Part shown: positions 56,583 to 64,000 of the stretch, one piece after another
How the letters are laid out: the number at the start of each line of letters is the position of its first letter
Numbering within the stretch: position 1 is the first letter of the stretch
Source: Mikania micrantha
Lineage: Eukaryota; Streptophyta; Magnoliopsida; Asterales; Asteraceae
Direction of reading: 5' to 3'
DNA length: 64,000 bases
Assembly: GCA_009363875.1 (NCBI GenBank)
Contig: CM018683.1
Location: 67,070,187-67,134,186 of the forward strand
Program-made: the position numbers and the translations under genes
The notes under the pieces: model-generated
Databases searched by the model: none
What the model was told of the DNA's origin: nothing
Seen by the model: the letters and a program-made list of their open reading frames with translations, nothing else

Positions 56583-58503
56583 TGCGACAATCCGATATTT
56601 TCGGGTTAACACCGTTAACAAAAATTAACGGAAAATGTCGCGAAACGATACGAAATCTAATTAGAAGGATTTAAATTGGTCAAATAAGCCCAAACATATT
56701 TGAAATAGGGGAAATTGGCTTGTAATTAGTTAAATGAGTCAATTTTGACTATTAGAAGTCAAAATTCGAATTATGGATGCTATTAGGAATTGAAATTACT
56801 TTCAATAATCATCTATAGTTAAATTAAACTATCTTAGATTATTCCATTATAGTTATAAGCATCTAGTACATAAGGATTAATGTGCGAATAAAGTATAAAA
56901 ACGAGATTTTGACTTTAAAAAGTCAAAATTCGGCCATATGATTGGGAAAAATTCGAATTTCATAATAGAGAGGCTTGTAACCGAAATTGAACTGTTCAAA
57001 TCATGGCATTGATGACTTTTAACAGTTACCATATGGTATTAATCCAATTATCAGTCGAATTAAGGCGAAATGAACTCAAAAGTTGTAACCGTTCGAAATG
57101 GGTATCAATTTCTCATAGGCCGATCATAATTCATCAAATTATACTCTAACATACATCAGTCGGAGGTATTAGAGGAGTTTACAAACAACAATTTGATCGT
57201 AGGAGCAGTGGAAGACGAATTCGAATTAAGAGGCGGCCGAACCACAAGCTTGTAGTCGAGATATAGCAATTCGACATCAAACCAGGTAAGAACCCATCCT
57301 TACACAACCTAAAAGAGCCGATTAAGGATAACAACATGTTAATTTCGGGTTTTAACATCGAATCGTAGGAGTTTTGATTTCTAGGGTTCTTCGTTTAAAC
57401 GTTTTGGGGATTTCTAGTTAATTGAATTCAAAACTCAAATCAAACATCACAAAGAGTTTCGAAACTCGCGTATAATTACGTTTATTTAAATAAAATCATA
57501 TACGGTTTTATTTAAATGATTTCAAAGTCGCGCGTACCTACGTATGCATATTCTTAACACTCTAACATACGTGTGTTGACACGTATGTAATTTCAAGCAT
57601 AAATCGACATTTCGAATAACACTAGGTTATTGTTAAAACACAGGTTCTTCGTAGGAGGACTTTCTACACGAGTTTAAGTGTGTTTGATCATTCTGCTCAC
57701 TATCAAAGGTGCGTACACTGCCCCTTTCTTATTTTAACTGTTTTGGGGGAGAAAACATGTGCAACAAACACTTTTAGATACATATCACTTGCATGAGTTA
57801 GCTGTTTACATTGTGTGCAAACATAGCATTACAAGTCCTTACATTTCGAACCGTTTAGTTAGCCGTAGTGCAAAGCGTGGTAGTTGGAAATAGATCTATT
57901 AGGTTTGACAAACCTCACTTGGTAGATGGGATCTACGCAAGTGTTTGACTGACCAAACACACATTACTATTGTTTATGCTAGACAATAGTGGCAAGGCAA
58001 AACATGCGTTAGCATGCAACAGTCAGCTTCGGTGTCGACCACTTATGTAAATAGTACAAATGACTAGCTATCATGACTATGCATGTGTGATTATGTTATC
58101 TGCAAACATTTTGTTCAAACTGTTGTTTCATATATTTGTGAATGCTTAAACCTGTGTAATGCACCAACCTTTGTGTTGACTTGATTTACATGTTTTCTCA
58201 GGACGCTAAGGTATACAAGCAAGCGAGCATGGACTAGGAGATCGAGTCGCATGCATACTTTAAATTTCTGTTATTTGGATTTGAACATTTGAAACTTTGT
58301 TTTGTAATTTTTAGTTTTCAAACTATCATGGTTGTTTTTGTTTTAAAACGCTTCCGCAACGTAGAACTTTGATCTTACAGTTTTAGACCAAAGTATGTTT
58401 TGAAATTCATATAGAGGTCTTCGTTATGTCTAATGATCTGAGATCCTGGTTTGTCACGTCCCAAACGGTATGATTCCGTTAGTTGAAAATTGGGGGTGTG
58501 ACA
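56583..58503 (+). repeat. 3' LTR of element E (deleted form)
   Basis: Nearly identical to the 5' LTR but 1,921 bp, lacking about 830 bp. The junction reads gagtttcgaaactc|gcgtataattacg at about 57,465. It starts tgcgaca instead of tgtgaca. Confidence 0.92.
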
Positions 58504-58508
58504 AGAAA

Positions 58509-58891
58509 AAATGGGACATCTGAGTAGGATAGCTGTAGTCCTTCAGCTACTCATTTATGATCTCAAGAAGATGACTACACTTGCAAAACTATGCAAGTAG
58601 GCCAATGGAAGACAAGATCCTCATCATTGAACTTGTTGAGTTGCTTGGAGACCTTTTTAACTCCAAGCCATGAAGAAACCTTTAGCTCAGAAGCATTGAC
58701 GGAGCTTGAAAAAAAACTCCGAGGGGACCGAAAGATTTTAGAAAGAAAACAGAGGAGGCAAGGCTCAATACCTATAAAACTTTCCAACAAAATATTACTA
58801 AATTGTCCCTTTTGAGTGGAACAAAGGAAATTTTATGACGAAATACTGCTAAATCAATCCTTTTGACTGGAAAAAACAAAAGGGCCCGGGG
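58509..58891. other. unassigned sequence
   Basis: Short frames on both strands (plus 58,591-58,815, minus 58,575-58,790) show coding-like composition (ALTELEKKLRGDRKILERKQ on plus), but I recognise no family and neither starts convincingly with ATG. Confidence 0.3.
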
Positions 58892-60715
58892 TGTAACGAC
58901 CGGTTTTAACAGTCACAACTGTTAATAAATAAATGTTATTACGTTTATAAAATTATGTTGAGATAATAATATAACAACATTTGGGGTATTATAGTTAACT
59001 AGTAACTAACTTGATTAGGTTGGTTAAGTGAGTTAACTAGTTTAAAAGGTTGAGGGACTATAGTTGTCATAACCTCAAACTTGTATTTAGAAGAAATAAA
59101 TGTTGACTTGAGTCAACATTTCAAGATATTTCTATCTTGTGTGTGTGTTTGTTGAACGTGAGAAGCAAAAGGGGGAAGAAGGAGAAACCTAACATAGCTT
59201 CCAAATTCGTGGTTCTTGAAGCTTGAATCCAAGATTGAAAGCTTAAATCACTATCTTTAGTGGTTACTAACAACTTGTAAGTGATTTGTGATTCCTAATT
59301 TGATGTTATTCATGATTTCTTGAGATGAACAAGATATGGGTTTTTCTCAAATCTTGAAATTTGTTGTTTAAATGAGTTATAAAACGTGAAGGGATGTTTA
59401 TTATGAGTTTGAAACAATCAAACTACTAGTTATTATCAATTTTGGTTGAGAATGATTTGTATGGGATTTGGGTAACTTGAGAAGTTATGGAGAAAATCCA
59501 TATGATTATGTTGATAACTGCTAAGATGATTAAATCATGGTTTTGGGTGTGTTATGCATCAATTTTGATAAATCTTTGTATAAAAAGGATGAATTGGTGA
59601 TTTTGGAGATTATGAGTGGGATTGGTTAATGCTTAAACATTAACAAGAATAGTGAAATTGGATGATGCACACAAAGAGTTTGTAGAAATGCCAATAGTTT
59701 GATTTTAATTTTAGTCAAAGTTGGTGAAGTGAATCATGAAACTTGTTTGAAGTGATTATCATTGTAAAATAGAGAATTTGATAGTCAATGAATTGACTTA
59801 GATAAGTCAATGTAAATCTTAACTAGAATGATAGTTAAGAGAATTGAAATTTGATGTGAAATAGGTGGTGGTATTGAAGTGCAAAGGAAAGACAAAGAGA
59901 AGGCAAAACACAATTTGTTAATCTCTAATCCTAGTGCTAAGGTAAGTTATCTAACTTGCTAAACACCATATTTGTGATGTAGAATAGTCTACTAATTGAA
60001 TTGGTTTGTCTATGAATGGTTTGATTCGTAGGTGTTGTTTGTTGATTGTGCAGTTTGACTTATTTAGTCAAACTGTGGGATATCAAGTTTTATGTTTGAG
60101 TTGTAATTAATTGCAATGACATTGAGTGTTAATTGATGAGTTAGTCTCACAATTGAATTAAATTGGTTATGAATTGTTAAATTCATAAAGAAATAGAGTT
60201 TGATTGTGTGGTTTGGCTTATTTGGTCAATTTATGCATATATATCAAAATATGGGATTGTGATTAGGTGTAGTCCACTAATTGAGTTGAATGGACTATGA
60301 ATTGTTGAATTCATATTTTAATGGAATTGATTATGAATGGTTGAATTCATATTTGAATTGGATTAATTATGAATTGTTTAGTTCATAATTGAAATTGTTT
60401 TGAGTGTTAGGTTTGACTTTATTTAGTCAAACTTCATAAAGATCATAATGTTTGAATTATGACTTGTGTAATTGAATTGAATGTCAATTGGTTGGTGAAT
60501 CTATGATAGAAGTATCGGAGGATGAATATCATAGAATTATGGTTTATAAATGTTTATAAACCTATGAATTGTTGGTTGATATAAAATCTATGATGGAAGG
60601 ACTAGAGTGTGAACATCATAGTATGAGTGGAAATTGTTGATTACTTCATGTTGGGTCTAGAAAAGTCAAGACCAACGGTTAATTTGGATAGATGGAATGT
60701 AAACAAGAAGTATTA
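58892..60715 (+). repeat. LTR-like sequence, probably chromoviral
   Basis: Begins tgtaacgaccggttttaac, a start typical of many plant gypsy LTRs. AT-rich, no coding. It has repeated ttgacttatttagtcaa-type hairpins (about 60,055, 60,210 and 60,412) and tandem units of about 40 bp around gattatgaatggttgaattc (60,280-60,400). The 3' end and TSD are not recognisable, so this is a solo or truncated LTR. Confidence 0.4.
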
Positions 60716-61260
60716 TGTATTTGTTGATTAGGGAGCAACGAGTCACCGCGAAAGCCACTGAAAAGCTCAAGATTATGAAGACACTCGAGATGACCCGAAG
60801 ACTTTAGCAAATGATAATACGATTTATTTGTTTATTATTTATTATCATTTGTTGCACTTTATTTATTTTCTAGTGTTTGGGTCATGTGACATATAAATAG
60901 AGGATGCTCTCTATTTTGTCAAAATAACACAGACAAGAGAGTGTGTGAGGGTGTGCTTCAATGTAATCTTGAGAGAGCTCTCCCCCATGAACTCCGTGGA
61001 TTCTTTATCCATGGAGTTTGAGAGCATGTGAGGGGTAGGTAATGTAATCTCGTTGACTAATGAATCTTATTTCTTTACATTGTTAGCCGTTACATTACAT
61101 CTCAGATTCGTTTTTGGTTGTGTTCTTCAACATCTTCACCCATCTTCAAGACTTTCTCTGTTCTTCAACTGCTTAATCTTCACAAATCGGGTAGGTCCTA
61201 TTCTGCAACCATTTTTACAATTGGTATATTGTTGGATCGGGTTGCTTAATCTAAACAACA
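60716..61260 (+). promoter_or_regulatory. LTR-like promoter segment (probably copia)
   Basis: acatataaatagaggatgct at 60,888-60,907 is a strong TATA box. Downstream, aactccgtgga and tccatggagtt (about 60,990-61,018) form a hairpin in what would be the transcript leader. ttggtatattgttgg at 61,223 resembles a mutated PBS. No coding region of the same orientation follows; a minus-strand Sirevirus-like LTR starts immediately after. Interpretation is tentative. Confidence 0.35.
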
Positions 61261-61269
61261 CTTCACAAG

Positions 61270-62059
61270 TATTTCTTTCTATACTCTAACAGATGCGGAA
61301 TGTTCTGTTAGATTAATCTCTCAAACACTCAAATGACAAAGTAATAATCTTTGAACAACAATAAGAACACAAGAATAATTTCAAGCTCAAGGATATATTT
61401 CTCTCAAAGTAATAAGCGTGCAAGCACACTTAAAACATACATACAATGGGAGGTTATATAGCCGAGGCTACAACCGTATACACTTAGGAATACAAATTGG
61501 GTATACTAGACAATACATAAAGTAAAGCTTATTCTAGTATGTTGAGTGTCTTAACAGGCTAAGACACTCAGTCATCATCATTACATTAATAGACATTGAC
61601 TTTCAAAGTACTAATAAATACAAAAGACATTTAATGTTGTTGATCTTCAAGGCTTCAGATGATCTTTTGCATTTAATGCAGCATGGGAGAAGTAAGGTGT
61701 TTGTCTGACTAGTTACATGTTGTCTTTGTCTTTACTCAGACCAACATGTCTTGTGTCAGTACCTTTTTGTACTTTGAAAGTGCTCAGCTACAGTCTTTGA
61801 TTTAGGAATATTTTCGGAAGTCTTTGTCAGCAGAGGAATGTCTTCGGAAGCTTTTGTTCTTCAGAAGCAACAAGTCTTTTGAAGCTTTGAATCTACTAGA
61901 TGCTGATCCTTCCGAAGCAGTTGTCTTGTACACCTTTCGGTAGGAGTAAGTTATCCTTCGGAAGTAATGTTGCTTCCGAAGAGTAACTTCTTCCTTCCGA
62001 AGAGTGTTAGTCTTTGTAGCACTTATACTTAGACAAAATAGGAAGTTTGGTGAGCATCA
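61270..62059 (-). repeat. 3' LTR of a Sirevirus-like copia element
   Basis: In minus sense it starts near tgatgctcaccaaacttcc. It carries a dense set of CTTCGGAAG-type palindromes (about 61,800-62,000), a TATA-like ctatataacc at about 61,452-61,461 and an R/U5-like tail ending about 61,290 (gattaatctaaca). It follows the stop codon and PPT of the ORF at 62,112. Boundaries are approximate because the other LTR is outside the window. Confidence 0.55.
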
Positions 62060-62110
62060 GCCTTTATTAGTCTTTATAGTCTCCCCCTAGGCTGATGCTA
62101 CCAAAACTTC
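62042..62110 (-). other. inverted repeat enclosing the polypurine tract of the Sirevirus-like element
   Basis: gaagtttggtgagcatcagc (62,042 on) and gctgatgctaccaaaactt (to 62,110) are nearly exact inverted arms of about 21 bp. The intervening 27 nt contain tagggggaga on the minus strand, the PPT. Confidence 0.75.
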
Positions 62111-62111
62111 T

Positions 62112-64000
62112 TTATGGTACTCTTTTAACAACCTTTTCTCCCCTTAGGACCTGAGCCCTTGCCTTTACCCATCTGAGTGCTTGCCTCCCTTCTTGTCCAT
62201 TGTCTGGATTTTCAAGAGGGAGGTTTTCCAGATCAAAGACAAAGGGTGCAGCCACCACAAACAGTTGTATCAAATTCAAAACCTTTATTCCCCCATTAAG
62301 CAGAAAGAGAGTGAACTCCTTGTGGAGTCTACTGTATCTCCACTTAACAACAGGAACATAGGTGTGAATATGCTGTAGATCATATAGATCTTTTGGATGA
62401 TCTTTGGGCATTGAAGCTCCTGGTCTGCCCTTTGGTCCTTGGGGAGGTGAATCTGGCTTAGAGTCAGAGGAGATGGCAGATGTTCTCTTTTTCCTTCTGG
62501 CTATGCTCTTTTTTCTTGTAAATCTTGGTCTGGCTTGAGCAGTAGCTTGACTCCTCTGATCTCTGGCTTGTTGGTCTTCCACACTAGACCCTACTGCTGC
62601 ACCTATTTGTGCAGTGGGCTGTGAACCAACATCCTCAGTCATTGAGGGTTCGGCTCTCCTCTCATCAGCCTGTGTCTGTCCCTCAGGGTCAGGGATTTGA
62701 GATGGTTGTTTCCCTGCAGTCTTTTCCCCTTTGAACACTAAAGAGATTGGCATGTTGTCCATAGAGGGACTTGATGGAGGAGATGGTTGTTCTTCCTTAG
62801 GGTTGATAGGAAACATGTTGGGGAACATGGCTTTTGTTGCTTCCCCACACATGACTTCCTCACCCTGTCTTATTCCTGTTCCAGAGAGGGGAAATTCTAT
62901 TCTTACCCCTTCCCCTAAGCCTAAGCCTCTTATTAGGCTTGCCTTTTGAGCCCTTATTTGTTCAGTTGGAAGTAACTCACCTCTGGCAACTTTAGCCTTG
63001 ATATCTCTGATATGCATATCCATGTTTGAGTTCTTCATAGGGCCTAGCTGCCGAGCATGGAAGCCAAATTCCATGAGAAAGGCCTTGCTCTTGTCTCTGT
63101 AGGCCTTCTCCTTTTGCTTCTTTGTAAGGACAGTTTGGGCCTTGGATGCAGCAGCAGCCTGTTCTTGCTGCTGTACCACGTCCAGCTCGGCAGCCATTCT
63201 GGGTACCGACCAGCTAAGGACTTCATCAATATCATACCCCTTTTCCTGAAGAAGGGCAGATAATCTGATGAGTTCATTATCCATTGTAGTGTCTGGTCGA
63301 CCCTTCATCTTCTTTGGAATCCTCTCCTCTTGTTCTGCTTCCTCCTCTGGGGTTAGCTTCCTTTTTCCTTTGTCATCAGCAATTAATTTTACCCCAGAGG
63401 CAGTGTCTCCTGTTGCCTCACCAGTTGGTTCATTGGCACTTAGCTCCTCTGTGGAGGAATCATCAATAATGACTGGGCCTTCGGAAGCAGCTGCAGCTTC
63501 GGAGTTAACCTCAGCATTCACTGTCTCCTCCAGTTGACCAATCACCTTAGATGATTCCTTATTAGTTTCCACAAGGGGCTCAGGAGAGGAGGAGAGGTCT
63601 TCGGCAGCCTTTGTCCCAGAAGGGGACACAGGTTCCATGAATATTGGTTCTTCTTGTGTAGCTTCTTCCATGGCAACCTGGGCTGCAGTCTCAGAAGTAG
63701 ACTGAGTCCCAGAAGGGGACTGATGAGTCTCAGTTGGAGACTTAATCCCAGAAGGGGACTGAGGTTCCAAAGAGACATTTGTTGTTTGCTTCTCAGTCTC
63801 TTTGGCAACCTCCCTAGTATACTCAGAAGAAGAAGAAGAGGAAGTAGAAGAAACTTGAAAGTAAGTGCCCAAGAAGTCATCCCATTCAGCAGTCAAAGTG
63901 ACTATGGATAGGTTAACCTCCTGTGCACCTTCCTCTTTTCTTGCTTCTGGTCCTGACCCTGCAGAGGGTGCATTCTCCCCTTTTTTGGTAGCATCAGGGG
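62112..64000 (-). CDS. 3'-terminal ORF of Sirevirus-like copia element (env-like position), partial
   Basis: Open through the window edge: codons continue upstream of the internal TTG at 63,896 without a stop (including GAQEVNLSIVTLTAEWDDFL), so the start lies outside. At least 629 codons remain, ending at 62,112. It is Ser/Glu/Pro-rich with recurrent SPSGTQS or SPSGIKS units near the N-terminal end, a basic KGKRKLTPEEEAEQEERIPK segment, a helical region (QQQEQAAAASKAQTVLTKKQ to MHIRDIKAKVARGELLP) and a C-terminal hydrophobic stretch (LNLIQLFVVAAPFVFDL). It is followed by PPT and LTR. This is where Sireviruses carry an extra, often called env-like, ORF. Sequence identity to any such protein is not established here. 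It has no premature stop over 1.9 kb, unusual for this window. Confidence 0.6.
   Translation of the reverse strand, partial: PDATKKGENAPSAGSGPEARKEEGAQEVNLSIVTLTAEWDDFLGTYFQVSSTSSSSSSEYTREVAKETEKQTTNVSLEPQSPSGIKSPTETHQSPSGTQSTSETAAQVAMEEATQEEPIFMEPVSPSGTKAAEDLSSSPEPLVETNKESSKVIGQLEETVNAEVNSEAAAASEGPVIIDDSSTEELSANEPTGEATGDTASGVKLIADDKGKRKLTPEEEAEQEERIPKKMKGRPDTTMDNELIRLSALLQEKGYDIDEVLSWSVPRMAAELDVVQQQEQAAAASKAQTVLTKKQKEKAYRDKSKAFLMEFGFHARQLGPMKNSNMDMHIRDIKAKVARGELLPTEQIRAQKASLIRGLGLGEGVRIEFPLSGTGIRQGEEVMCGEATKAMFPNMFPINPKEEQPSPPSSPSMDNMPISLVFKGEKTAGKQPSQIPDPEGQTQADERRAEPSMTEDVGSQPTAQIGAAVGSSVEDQQARDQRSQATAQARPRFTRKKSIARRKKRTSAISSDSKPDSPPQGPKGRPGASMPKDHPKDLYDLQHIHTYVPVVKWRYSRLHKEFTLFLLNGGIKVLNLIQLFVVAAPFVFDLENLPLENPDNGQEGRQALRWVKARAQVLRGEKVVKRVP

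Larger units (their letters stand above)
47689..58503 (+). mobile_element. element E: Tekay-like Ty3/gypsy chromovirus with pre-gag ORF
   Basis: LTRs start tgtgacaatccg (5') and tgcgacaatccg (3') and end gtgtgaca. The perfect 5-bp TSD agaaa is at 47,684-47,688 and 58,504-58,508. Internal order: PBS, pre-gag ORF, gag, PR-RT-RNase H, integrase, chromodomain-like tail, two PPT-like motifs, 3' LTR. Total 10.8 kb. The LTRs differ only at scattered bases where they align, so insertion is recent, yet the coding region has at least six inactivating changes. Confidence 0.93.

Overview
This is a window of plant nuclear DNA, almost entirely transposable elements. It looks like a large, repeat-rich eudicot genome. 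The gypsy chromoviruses, the Sirevirus-type copia LTRs and the GGCTCG-rich and foldback MITEs together suggest Asteraceae, but that family assignment is inference. I see no complete host gene. Two host-gene remnants are recognisable: an ankyrin-repeat pseudogene (about 7.97-9.27 kb) and a single first exon of an ERD2/KDEL-receptor gene (44.1 kb, minus strand).

Layout. About 1.0-1.7 kb: degraded copia gag (minus). 1.78-5.69 kb: element A, a truncated, heavily mutated gypsy chromovirus with a short LTR (plus). 5.70-6.53 kb: GC-rich remnant of an ATHILA-type ORF1. 7.6-10.6 kb: MITE pieces, the ankyrin pseudogene, a diverged 317-bp tandem duplication and a Sirevirus-like LTR piece. 11.2-37.1 kb: a three-element nest. 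Element C (plus, Tekay-like chromovirus, TSD ctaat/ctagt) has element B (minus, Tekay-like, 11,415-23,385, TSD attac) inside its 5' LTR, and a 3.0-kb solo LTR, D (33,544-36,556, TSD gctga), inside its 3' LTR. 37.7-40.3 kb: a decayed CACTA-like element. 40.5-43.7 kb: foldback MITEs and a GGCTCG-rich element. 47.7-58.5 kb: element E (plus, Tekay-like, TSD agaaa). 58.9-61.3 kb: LTR-like sequence. 61.3-64.0 kb: the 3' LTR and the 3'-terminal ORF of a minus-strand Sirevirus-like element that runs off the window.

B, C and E share the order gag (CCHC knuckles), aspartic protease, reverse transcriptase, RNase H, integrase and C-terminal chromodomain-like segment. All are broken by frameshifts and stops, many of them at CGA, CAG or TGG positions. 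C and E, but not B, carry an extra coding region between the primer-binding site and gag; it combines an acidic/proline-rich N-terminus with a coiled coil.

The observation I rate highest is in the LTRs. B, C, D and E have mostly dissimilar LTRs, yet each keeps a splice-donor-like GGTGAGTT (GGTGCGTA in E) and an acceptor-like TTTCTCAGG or TTTTGCAGG at comparable places, plus a hairpin at the LTR 3' end. This suggests a conserved 5'-leader intron and a U5 structural element in these chromoviruses.
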